A DNA stretch of 64,000 bases, from positions 26,722-90,721 of the forward strand of contig KB306825.1 of the NCBI GenBank assembly GCA_000328365.1, read 5' to 3'. The notes beneath the pieces are model-generated. The model was not told where the DNA came from and searched no databases. It saw only the letters and a program-made list of their open reading frames with translations. This DNA is from Capitella teleta (lineage: Eukaryota > Annelida > Polychaeta > Capitellidae). Made by a program: the position numbers and the translations under genes. Below, in pieces: positions 54,601 through 64,000 of the stretch; the first letter of the stretch is position 1, and every line of letters starts with the position of its first letter.

Positions 54601-55434
54601 ATTCAGCCGACAGACTTCATAAATGTATATTTGTTTTCCCAATAGAACTGCAGGGTGGTTGTTTACACTTTTTTCTGGGTTTTTTTTATCACTCTTCGGC
54701 TTCGCTTCGGCAAAAGCCGAATCACCAAAGCTTCGGGGGTGGACCAATATTCGCCGAATTCCGAAGCCGAATCCGAAGCTTCAGCCAGCTCTAGTAAGTA
54801 TGTAGGTTGTTGACCTTTGACCTACCTGGATTTCCCCTGTGCTCTGTGAGTATAATTAGGTCAGTGACATCATTAGCTCTGCACGCCTGCACCAACTGGT
54901 TCATCTCATACTTGCCTCGGTTGATTCGCTGCGAATTTGGGAAAATCAGCTTGATTTCCTGAAACAGAAGAAATGTTTCACAAATCAAACTCTCCCGAGT
55001 GTAACGGAGTGTTGTCCCGTACCTTAGCAAACTGTTTCAGCTTGGAGCTAGGGTCTCTTGACGTCGTCACGACCAGTTTGGGGTCCTCCACGCCTGCCCA
55101 CCGGTACTCATCGTCTATGATGGACGTTCCTCCTGGAGAAATGGTAATGAGCGAGCGAAAGACAAAAGGATGGCAAATTACCTTCTTGGCCATCTCCCCA
55201 AGCAACATTCTTCTCAATTTCTAGTGCTTCTGCTTTCAGCTCATTTGGAATTTCCTTGTTTTCTGTGAACAATAAAAATAAAATCCATTTAAAGCTGTAC
55301 ACCCGTTGGAGCGATTCAATTGTACCTTCAATTGATTTCTTGATCAGCTGCCGCTTCTCCTGTTTTGCCTTTTCACGTTGTTCCACTGTCTTGCGGTAGA
55401 TATATTCTCTGCGCTGCCTTGCTTGACGACGCAG
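51606..55434 (-). CDS. IMP4: U3 snoRNP protein IMP4 (Brix domain)
   Basis: Minus-strand exons: 55326-55434, 55182-55262, 55023-55132, 54826-54958, 53307-53461, 53157-53251, 51947-52020, 51606-51730. All phases agree and give 293 residues plus a start Met (human IMP4 has 291). Diagnostic stretches are [91 protein letters not shown] and [16 protein letters not shown]4 binds IMP3 and MPP10 on U3 snoRNA in the nucleolus for early 18S rRNA processing. The initiator exon was not found: the first exon begins in phase 0 at the residue after Met in human IMP4, so exon 1 probably supplies the ATG, possibly beyond the Gypsy element. AATAAA (51593-51598) lies 7 bp after the stop, so the 3'UTR is very short. 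Confidence 0.95.
51771..51834. repeat. 22-bp tandem repeat, about three copies
   Basis: The unit tcattcaagagtaaaagtga plus ag repeats almost perfectly about 2.9 times. It lies in the last intron of IMP4. Confidence 0.9.
53735..54793. mobile_element. Non-autonomous hAT-type DNA transposon
   Basis: 1059 bp in an IMP4 intron. The ends are inverted: TAGAGCTGGC at the left and GCCAGCTCTA at the right. They are flanked by an exact 8-bp target duplication, gtaagtat (53727-53734 and 54794-54801). The 8-bp duplication and TAGAG-type ends are hAT hallmarks. Sub-terminal arms rich in GAAGCTTCGG and CCGAAGC motifs form longer imperfect inverted repeats. The interior is AT-rich with an (ATA)n tract near 54057 and no transposase frame. 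The intact duplication and well-matched ends suggest a fairly recent insertion. The right end is about 24 bp from the IMP4 donor after exon 54826-54958. Confidence 0.88.
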
Positions 55435-56549
55435 CTGTCACAAAGTTATTATGATTACAATTAGACAAATAAAAAAAATTTTCAATTAATAAATTATTAT
55501 CATTAGAATTCAGTCATTAATTGGGAGATTATTTCATGGAGAACATTAGGTTTATTAAATCTAGATTATGCTGTTGAAAGAAAATTCCGTCGGTAAAATA
55601 GGACAATTTTATGGACTTACTCTAACTATAATAATATATCATTTATTTATTAGATCCAGAGCAGCGGTGGGCGATAATAAGACGTTATCAATGATCAGCA
55701 GGATTAGAGAGAAACCAAGTAGTTCACCTCATACAACCCCATCCAGAGTGTAACCTCTCCTGTTTAACCTTCCACCCCAGTGAAAATATAGGTAACTGCT
55801 GAATGGCCATGGCCCAGGTACTGCTTGTTTCTTGGGGTATTTCTACTTCCTGGCAAGACTCTCCTGATATCATGTTCGTTATTATTCGGGGAGACACGAA
55901 AGAAGGGTTTTATACGAAACAACTATCCCATCAGCAACAACATCCCACGATCACATCTACAAAGAACTACCACTAGAAAACGTCAGCACCAACTCCAAAA
56001 TCCCCCCCCAGAAATAGCCTCAGAAAGTATGAACAGTTCCTCCAACTCATGAAGAACTTCAACCATTTACCACTCAAACCTATTTCGGAACATCCCAACA
56101 CCAATGCTTTTAGAACCAACTGTGCTCGCTACCTCCGTTCCGACGTGCTATGATTCAGTTAAAAAAAAAAAAAAAAAAAAAAAGTACACCCAAACTGGCA
56201 AGCATTCTCCATAACATCATCATCAACCTCATCCCCTCATCCCTCGACTGCATATCACTGCCAGCTGTACTGCTAAACATGACTCCAAATCCACAGACAG
56301 GAACACAAACAATCAGGCCTGTAGCCAGCTTTCAGTGAAAGGGGATCGTTTATAAAATAGTGGACCCATGATTGCAATCATGCAAGCATAAATTGCTATG
56401 TGATAAAACCAACAACTAGTACTTAGGTTTACTACGGTGGTTCTGGTCGGAGGCTGGTAGAACAGCTTCTGTGACCAGATCTTAGTCATTGTTCACTGTC
56501 AGTTTGCATGTGCAGGTTTAGGTGATCCTCCCACTCCCAGTTAAACTTA
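55435..56549. other. Stretch upstream of the IMP4 exons, no gene recognised
   Basis: AT-rich with an A run at 56159-56183. No start exon for IMP4 was found here. It is probably IMP4 intron 1 or old repeat sequence. Confidence 0.4.
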
Positions 56550-56932
56550 AGCGGGTATGCACGCCAAAGCTTGTCCAGTCCGCCTTTTAATAAATTCAAG
56601 GAGGGTATTCACAACATATGCTCCTGTTAGTCCTTTCCAGTTAATTATGGCCCTCTTAGAAAATGCCTGCTGTCTAACCAATTTTCTTGCGGTTGGCTTG
56701 CTCAATTTCAGATGTTGTCCTTTCATCCCAACCTGATGTACCTCTTGGAAGAACTCCCTCTATATATATTGTGACCTTGCCATGATCCTATATGTTTCAA
56801 TTATTACTCCCTGTAGCTTGTAATACCTCAATGTTGGCACCTTCCTTTCGCTAAGTATCTCCTTGTAGCTGAGGTATGCCAAACCCGGAACAGATTTGGT
56901 TGCTCTTCTTTGCACAGCTTCTGAAGTGGCGA
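56550..56932 (-). mobile_element. LINE 3' fragment (C-terminal part of reverse transcriptase ORF)
   Basis: The minus strand encodes EAVQRRATKSVPGLAYLSYK, PTLRYYKLQGVIIETYRIM and further on RQQAFSKRAIINWKGL. This is the conserved C-terminal region of CR1/Jockey-type LINE proteins. It has in-frame stops and is cut off at its 5' side where the Gypsy LTR begins. Confidence 0.75.
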
Positions 56933-57091
56933 TGTCATAATAGATACATAGTATTGAATGACTCGTCTTGTATATATCATTCTTGTAAATATCACTCATG
57001 AATGTCTCATTTTTTTTGCTATATAAAGTCAGAGATCAATGAATAAAAAATCAGTTCTCATCTACCAACCGACTTGGGTATTACTTTGACA
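56933..57091 (+). repeat. 5' LTR of the Gypsy fossil
   Basis: It begins TGTCA and ends TGACA, contains a TATATAAAG box followed by AATAAA-type sequence, and directly precedes the primer-binding site. No second copy was seen downstream in the window. Confidence 0.7.
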
Positions 57092-60000
57092 TGGTGTCAG
57101 TCAGTGAAGACCACAGAAGATGAACACGAGGACTCGCCCCAACATGGATTGGGCTGTTGACGCTCGATTACCTCAGCGATACAAAGAATGGAGACGAGAA
57201 GTGAGGAACGAGCTGCGACTAAGCATGGCGGAGGATTCTGACAAGACTGAGCTGTGGGCCTGCACCTAAGTCGTTGTGTGCTCTGGGGAACAAGGCGAAG
57301 ACATCCTGCAACAAGCCGGTGAGACCAACGACCATAAAAAAATCTTTAAAGCCTTTGATAATTTCGTAACCCAGTCAAGTCACTACATCGAAGACTGCAT
57401 TGATTACTTTTACATGAAGCAAGGCGACCTATCCATATCTGAATTTCAAAGTAAAGCAGAAAAATTGATTGAGAGGATCATCCCCTCATATAAGGCCTCT
57501 TCTACAATTACTCACGCAGATGTCAAGCATTTGCTATTGAGAAACCTATTGCTTGTTGGCCTGTCACATCGGGACATGTTGAGGGAATATCAACGACTGA
57601 AGAACAGCGATTGCACCAGTGCGAAAATCCTCGAATTGGCTCGCCAAGCAGAGTGTCGTGAGACGACTGCAAGTCAAATAGCTACAACAATCCGAGCTAA
57701 TCCTACCCCTAACTCATTGACAGATTTATCCGCCAGCGAGATGCCCATCCATCAAGTCAACAGTCGATACACCAACCCAACAACAATCAAGTGCTGCAGA
57801 TGGTGTGGGGGACCCAAGTTGTGCAGACGACAAGAATGTCCAGCTGCAGACCGCATTTGCTCTAAATGCCACATCAAGGGACACTTTGCCAAAGTGTGTC
57901 GTCGAAGCACACAATCGAAGAGCAGTTCACAAGGTGGAAGAGGATTCAGACGAAACTGACAACGACGCTGCATCTAACTACAGCTTCAAAACGTTGTACT
58001 CTGTGCATTCAGTTGACACCGACCTCTGTCATATTAAGCCGCTATGGATAAGGACAACAACCTCTCCTCAAATTCACAAGATAAGTGTTGAAATTGACAC
58101 TGGAGCAGCATGCAATGTTTTGCCTGAATATCTGTTCACTAAAATATTTGGAAGATTTACCCCTGAGCAGAGCCATGCAAGAATCCAAGCTTATGGTGGG
58201 ACACCCGTGACTGTCATTGGAAAATGCACCCTGCTCATCCAACGTGCCAACGGATCAGAAATCTCAACCATCTTTCAAGTGACTCGCCACAGTGGATACC
58301 CGATTCTCGGAAGAAATACGAGCAAGGATATCAACTACATCAATTATCCTACGGTCGACCGTCCACTGCTGCCGCATGAACCTGTCATGCATGATGTAAA
58401 ATCGCTAAAACAACAGATCACAACACCCCAGGTAACCAACTCATCCGCCTCCTCTATTACGATAGATGGCATCACCCACCGCCTCCCCATCACAAAGGAA
58501 TATGTACTCTCTACATTTAGCGACGTATTCGATGGCCTGGGCACCCTCCTGGGAGGGGAGTATAGCTTGCGCCTTAAACCAGATGCAATTCCAATCCAGC
58601 ATGCTCCGAGACAAGTACCAGAAAAGAAGAAACCTGCGTACAAGGCCGAGTTGGAGAGGTTGGTAAATGAAGGGGTCATTGTAAAAGAAGATAACCACAC
58701 TCCATGGATTAACTCTATTGTACCTGCAGTTAAGCCAGATGGATCAATTTGCTTGTGTCTTGATCCGAAAAATCTCAACAAGAATCTCGAATGCAACCCC
58801 TACTACATGAAGACTGTAGATGAACTTGGCACAGAATTAAATGGTTGCACTATTTTCAGCGCGATGGATGCCAAGCAGGGCTACTGGCATGTGGAACTTG
58901 ACGAGGAATCTAGCCTACTCACAACCTTCAACACACCATGGGGGAAATACAGATTTACGAGGCTCCCGTTTGGGCTGAACGTGTTTGGAGATGTGTTCCA
59001 AGAAAGACTTGATGCTGTATTATCAAACCTATCCGGCGTGACAAACATTGTCGATGATTGCTTGGTGAGAGCTGCTAATGAAACTGAACACGACTCTCAC
59101 TTTCTTATGCTCCTACACGCGGCTAGAAGAAACGGCATTAAATTCAACTCAAAGAAGCTACAATTCAGACAGCCGAGGGTAAAATTCTTTGGTCAAAATA
59201 TATCTTCAGGTGGAATGAGTATAAATGACTCAACGGTTGAAGCAATCAGAAGAATGGAGGCACCGAAGGATAAGGCAACCCTACAGCCATTCCTTGGTCT
59301 CGTGAACTATATGAAACGATATTCCCAGAACCTCTCCCAGCTGGCTCACCCACTTCGAGAGCTAGTGAAGCAAAACACAGTCTACCAATGGGAATCTCAG
59401 CAGCAGACGGCATTTGACGCAATCAAAGACGATTTATCTAAGACGCCAACGCTCAAATTTTTTAATCCTTCCTCCAACCACATCATCCAGATGGACGCAA
59501 GCCTCAAGGGACTTGGTGTGGTACTCTTACAAGATGGACAGCCGGTCATGTATGCGTCATGCAGCCTGCTTCCAGCTGAGGAACGGTATTCAAACATCGA
59601 GCGAGAGCTACTGGGCGTGGTGTTTGGTCTCGAGAGAATGCATAACCTGATCTTTGGAGCTAAGATTGAAGTACAGACAGATCAACAGCCTCTGGTGAGC
59701 ATCTTCACAAAGCAGATCAGTGATGTTTCGCCCAGGTTACAACGGCTCCTATTGTGGGCTCACAAATATGACGTGATAGTAAAGTACATAAAAGGGAGCG
59801 AGAATAAAATTGCCGATGCATTGAGCCGAGTTTCTCCCCTCTCCCCTAAGCCAGCTGATGTGAGACCAGAAGATGTGATTCCCCTGCATACACTGACGTC
59901 GGCCATGCCCGTGAATCAAAGCTGTCTGGAAGCGGTGAGAACGGAAACTCAGAAAGACCCAGCCCTTCAACAAGTAGCACTGTACGTGCATCATGGGTGG

Positions 60001-61010
60001 CCACTACACAAGGCGGACTGTGACCCAAGGGTGTCTCCATACTGGAACAGTAGAGATGATGTAACTTTAGAAAATGGTATTCTTTTCCGCAGCATTCAAA
60101 TGATTATCCCCAAGACCCTGCAGGGCAAATTTCTTGCGTTGCTGCACAAGAGCCATCTCGGGGAAGAAAAGAGTCTCCTGCTAAGCCGGACAACTATCTA
60201 TTGGCCGAATTATACAGAGGATATAAGACAAGCAATAAGAAACTGCCATGCATATCAATCAACAAGACCAAGCCAGCCCAAAGAAGAGATTTTCCAGCAT
60301 GAGATTCCTTCAGGGCCCTGGAAACGCATCGGTATAGATTACTTCGAATGGAATCGCCAAAAGTACCTGTTGCTGGCAGACTACTATTCTCGCTTTCCCA
60401 TCATGAGATCAGTCAACACAATGTCTGCGGCTTATTTAGTCTGTGTACTAAAGACTATATTTTCAGAGTATGGGCTGCCGAAAGAAATTATGTCTGATCA
60501 AGTTTCTCAATTCACGAGTGAAACCTATCTCTCCTTCTGCAAGGAGTATGGTATCAAGGTCATTCATTCAAGCCCCAAGTATCCTCAATCGAATGGTTTC
60601 ATAGAATCCATGGTCAAGATCACCAAACAAATTCTCGAGCGCTGTAAGTTGACCGGTTCTGACGCCCACCTTGCCATGCTCATGTATCGAGCCACTCCGC
60701 TCCAGTCAGGAATGGCATCACCAGCCGAATTGCTCAACCAATGACGACTCCAAACCGTCCTCCCTGTTAAGGCGAAAGACTCCTCCGACAGAGGATCTCA
60801 GCATCGCGAACGCATGGCTGCTGAAAGGGACAAAAGACGCCACCGCTTCAACCAGAGAGCCAGGGAGTTCAGAGAGTTACAGTTGAATGAAAATGTATAT
60901 GTTCAGTTAGATCCAGAGAAGTCAAAGTGGCAGAGAGGTAACATCGTGGAAACTCCTACAAAAACTCAACCTCGGAGTTATCGAGTGCAGCATATTTGGT
61001 AGTGTGTAGC
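56933..61010 (+). mobile_element. Ty3/Gypsy LTR retrotransposon fossil, possibly Mag-like
   Basis: The 5' LTR is 56933-57091 (159 bp, TGTCA...TGACA ends, internal TATA-like box). A primer-binding site starting TGGTGTCAG follows directly. A gag region (about 57.1-57.9 kb) has a zinc-knuckle part. An overlapping pol region (about 57.8-61.0 kb) has protease, reverse transcriptase, RNase H and integrase in Gypsy order. Overlapping gag and pol frames are usual in this group, which is known to use frameshifting. The coding part is largely preserved with perhaps one or two breaks, and no 3' LTR is recognisable, so it is not a whole element. The good state of pol suggests moderate to young age. It is inserted next to a minus-strand LINE piece. 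The Mag-like label is inference from the primer site and pol character. Confidence 0.88.
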
Positions 61011-61529
61011 ATATTTGAAGTAGAAGGAATATATTTGACATGTCACATTTCTCGATGGCTTGAGCCAGATCGAGTCTGGGAGGTATTTTTTCCCTTCCCA
61101 TTTAAATTTTCATGTGATGAGTTGAATGATTTATTGATCAAATAATTCAGGCTTTGGTAAGTCATCACAGTACACTGCGACAACATAACTTATATCAATA
61201 GAGTTAACTGCAACTACAGAAGCAACAGCATGATCAATTGTGGACCGAGTGTGTTGAAAAGTCAGTCTTCCACTGAGCTGTATAATGATTAAAGATTGGA
61301 ACAGCAACATTCGGCCAAAGACAAAAGTCAAATACATTTTTTGAGTGACACATTTCAAGACCCTATCTATATACACTGCTACTAGTATGGGCTGATTCAT
61401 GGATAAACCAATTATTAGCAGTTATTCACTTTATTCCTGTAATCGATTTTATGCCAGTGTGAGTTCACCGACGGAATTCTTGATTATTAACAATAAGAGC
61501 CGCGAGTGAGAAAGGCCAAGACCAATATT

Positions 61530-62010
61530 CCCTGGGAATCTGTACTAGGATCAACCCTATTCATCATATATATGAAATGCCAGATAGTGTCCTAGCCAAC
61601 CTTATGCTGTATGCTGATGATGCCAAGCTTCTCAGAAACATCAGGGATGACGCAGATAAAGAAAGGATGCATAACGACCTTGGCTTTCTACAGAAATGGT
61701 TAGCTCAGTGGTTACTGAAGTTTCATTCCAATGCCGCATTATGAGACTGAGACCAAGAACATCAAGCAGGAGCTACTTAATGCCGTCAGAAGCAGGATCA
61801 GTAAACTTAGATTGGTTCACCTGCGAGAGGGACCTGGGGGTTCAAACTGACTTCTAACTGAACTTTCAAATGGAAATAAACTGTCAAATAAAAAGTCAAC
61901 AAAAGGCCGGAGTAATTAGGAGGACGTTTAGCACTCTTAACAAAGGAGTGTTTGGGAACTCTTCAAATCACTATATGGTGCCATATTTGTGGCCCCCCAC
62001 TACGAAATCA
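61530..62010 (+). mobile_element. LINE reverse-transcriptase fragment
   Basis: It encodes SVLGSTLFIIY, then in another frame MLYADDAKLLRNIRDDADKE and further ERDLGVQTDF, KAGVIRRTFSTLNKGVF. The YADD catalytic motif identifies a CR1/Jockey-type LINE. It has at least one frameshift (near 61575) and stops, so it is dead. It lacks the region present in the minus-strand fragment at 56550-56932. Confidence 0.75.
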
Positions 62011-63650
62011 CTCTAAAGTTGCAAAACAAATATTTCTGCACTTATGGTATATTCATAAAGAGCTGCCAATTACCTTTAGTATGACACAAAACATACCTTT
62101 TCTAGTTAAGAGGTTATTAGTATTTGAACCATGCAACCATCCTTTCACCAACAATAATAAGTTACTAATTTTCTCATGAATGCATCACACAAAAAATCCA
62201 TTTTAATCATATCTCATGTCAATTGTTTCCGACTCTTCTAAAAATACCCAGTTTTCAATTTTTTATACAACGCTGGCGTGAGTTTTAAGAAAGATATGAA
62301 ATTTCAATCCGAGCGATGTGCTGCTGGCGGACGTTTACATTGCGTGACGTTACGGCTGCCAGCATTTTTCTTAGTAAAAGTAGGACGTTGGTGATATGAA
62401 GTGTTCAGCAGTCAACTAAAACCCGGATTCGTTGTTGTGACCCATTGTGAAAATGCAGGTTACAGCATGGATGCTGTTATATTTGTCAAATTATTTGCAT
62501 GAGAATTGTAAGGTAACCTGTGGTACGGATAAATCGGGTGAGGTACGCAGATCAACTACCACTACTTTTGTCATATACTGACTGCAAGGCACCACATTCA
62601 CCCTATTGCATGATAAATATACACATATTATTCAACAAATCCTTGTGTTTAAGCCCTTCAGACGTTATGTGTTTTTTTTATGTTCTAAGAAAAAAAAACA
62701 ATATCAGCCATCATGTCGAACTTACATTAATCACAACCCGCACGAAAAAATCACTTCGTGAAGAAGTATACAGACATCATTTTGCAAGTGACTTCACTCA
62801 GCGCTTACGTACTGCTCAGTAAACAAGCGCACATGCTCCACTTTCCCACTCAAACTTCTTGCACAACTCTCAAATGAAAATAAGTAAAATTGTTCATATA
62901 TACTGATTGTTGATGCACAAAATATTGCGTAATAAAAATGTATACGTATTCCTTCAATAAGACTCTGTCCAAGTCACGTGCACAACTGCAAGGAAAGATA
63001 GGCCACATTTTGAGCTGCTTAGCGCAGGAAAATTGTATGCATATGCGCGTATGTTTACTTCGAAACTATGCAGGTGCAGTGCTCTGGTTTATTTATAACA
63101 CATAGAGAGTAGGTCGTGCATCACAATCAGAAAGCGAGCAGAAACCTGTTATGTCACTTTTTTTTAGTGATGATCCATTTTATGTTGGTTTATGGGACTG
63201 GATTCGGACGCAATTTAGTACTAGGCTCTACCTTACATGGCTCTGCAGTGCCTGGTACCTTCATAAATCTCATTACAAGCATAGAATTCTATAAATCGTG
63301 ATTCGCAAACTACAGCAAGATCTCTCGCTGTACGGTAAACACTAAACAGGGGTCTAGCTGTAGTATGTCAGCTAGGTATCCTGGAAGCCTAAAATTTTAA
63401 TTTGTGTGGACTCATTTTGGGCCTGACGCGGTAGGAATGATCCACGGGGGATCGGAATCAGCCATAGTATAGGGATAGTCACTAGTATGCTGCTCCTGTA
63501 TGTATGATGCCACATCTGCAAAAGTAACTCTGAGAGCCCGGGGCAGGCCATCCAATCTTTGCCAATTTTACATGATTCATCCTGAATATAGACAAATCTT
63601 TACCGTACCTGTCATTAACTTTTTATTTGCACGGACGGTCTAAACACACG
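62011..63650. other. AT-rich spacer before SET, no gene recognised
   Basis: No coding exon or clear repeat was recognised. Any IMP4 first exon sharing a promoter with SET would fall here, but I found no convincing candidate. Confidence 0.4.
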
Positions 63651-63784
63651 GAATTCGTGCTGATAAGGTCATCGCACATGCGCACAATCTGCTTCTTGCT
63701 TGGCGACATTTTTCAAACACATTTCTCTCAGAAGTGTGTGTTTCTCCCGCCTTTGCCAAATCCAAGTTTTTCAATCGAATCATA
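63651..63784 (+). promoter_or_regulatory. SET: SET 5' flank
   Basis: No TATA box. An E2F-like TCTCCCGCC lies about 30 bp before the ATG. It fits a TATA-less housekeeping promoter; the start site is not determined. Confidence 0.35.
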
Positions 63785-64000
63785 ATGTCTGCAGAGAATC
63801 CTCAAAAGCGACAGAAGCTCTCCGAATCTTCTGATTTGGACGACAGTAAACTGGACGCCGAAACGCAGAAGGCGTTGGAGGCGATCGACGGATGCCAGTC
63901 TGAGATAGACACCCTGAACGAAAAGGCTAGCGAGGAGATCCTTCTGGTCGAGCAGAAATACAACAAACTCAGGAAACCTCTCTACGGGAAACGAAACAAA
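63785..64000 (+). CDS. SET: SET nuclear protein (NAP family), N-terminal part
   Basis: 72 codons from ATG at 63785 run to the end of the window, with no intron yet. It begins [20 protein letters not shown] and continues with the dimerisation helix [20 protein letters not shown], then [19 protein letters not shown]. This matches human SET ([21 protein letters not shown]). SET is a histone chaperone and PP2A inhibitor in the nucleus. The earmuff domain and acidic tail should lie beyond the window. The basic KRQK near the start is a likely nuclear signal. Confidence 0.93.
   Translation, partial: MSAENPQKRQKLSESSDLDDSKLDAETQKALEAIDGCQSEIDTLNEKASEEILLVEQKYNKLRKPLYGKRNK

Noticed and set aside
63600-63640. 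Minus-strand ATGACAG followed by gtacgg as the missing IMP4 start exon
   Set aside because: Phase does not fit: IMP4 exon 2 begins in phase 0 right after the start Met, but this would end in phase 1.

Overview
The window looks like nuclear DNA of a marine invertebrate animal. Genes are intron-rich with GT-AG introns, and long AT-rich spacers, homopolymer tracts, a tRNA-derived SINE, LINE pieces, a Ty3/Gypsy element and an hAT-type transposon lie between and inside them. An L1/NrCAM-type adhesion gene, a vertebrate-like cholinesterase and an intronless class A GPCR fit a non-vertebrate deuterostome such as an echinoderm or hemichordate. That placement is inference.

Layout: 1-15.4 kb has no convincing protein gene but two candidate TATA promoters with possible 5'UTR exons. 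15.4-17.2 kb (+) holds a signal-peptide exon and a fibronectin III exon. 21.0-35.0 kb (+) is a full L1-family gene: signal peptide, acidic linker, 6 Ig, 5 FN3, transmembrane helix, ankyrin-binding FIGQY tail and a C-terminal PDZ ligand. 37.4-46.8 kb (-) is a cholinesterase with an N-terminal type II membrane anchor, converging tail-to-tail on the L1 gene. 47.9-49.2 kb (+) is an intronless GPCR. 51.6-55.4 kb (-) is the ribosome-biogenesis gene IMP4, with a complete non-autonomous hAT element in one intron. 56.5-62.0 kb holds LINE fragments around a Ty3/Gypsy fossil. The first 72 codons of SET (+) close the window.

The main find is that the L1-family gene carries two pairs of homologous, phase-matched alternative half-Ig exons. 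One pair is for the first half of Ig1 (25242-25347 or 25705-25816). The other is for the second half of Ig2 (27088-27216 or 27690-27827). For the Ig1 pair, using both or neither breaks the frame, so choice must be exclusive. Complementary hairpin-forming sequences surround the first Ig1 exon. The arrangement recalls arthropod Dscam1 half-Ig exon clusters on a small scale, within a gene family where I know of no such arrangement. Further options are two alternative signal-peptide exons (one followed by an extra FN3 exon), a 41-residue N-terminal cassette, candidate juxtamembrane microexons, a candidate secreted terminus, an internal TATA promoter for a tail-only product, and a 24-nt cytoplasmic microexon that adds a YxxL sorting motif where vertebrate L1 has its RSLE miniexon.

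The adhesion protein and the cholinesterase would both act at the surface of neural or epithelial cells. IMP4 and SET are housekeeping genes of the nucleolus and chromatin. All exon structures were read by eye from splice sites, phase and family similarity, with no transcript evidence.
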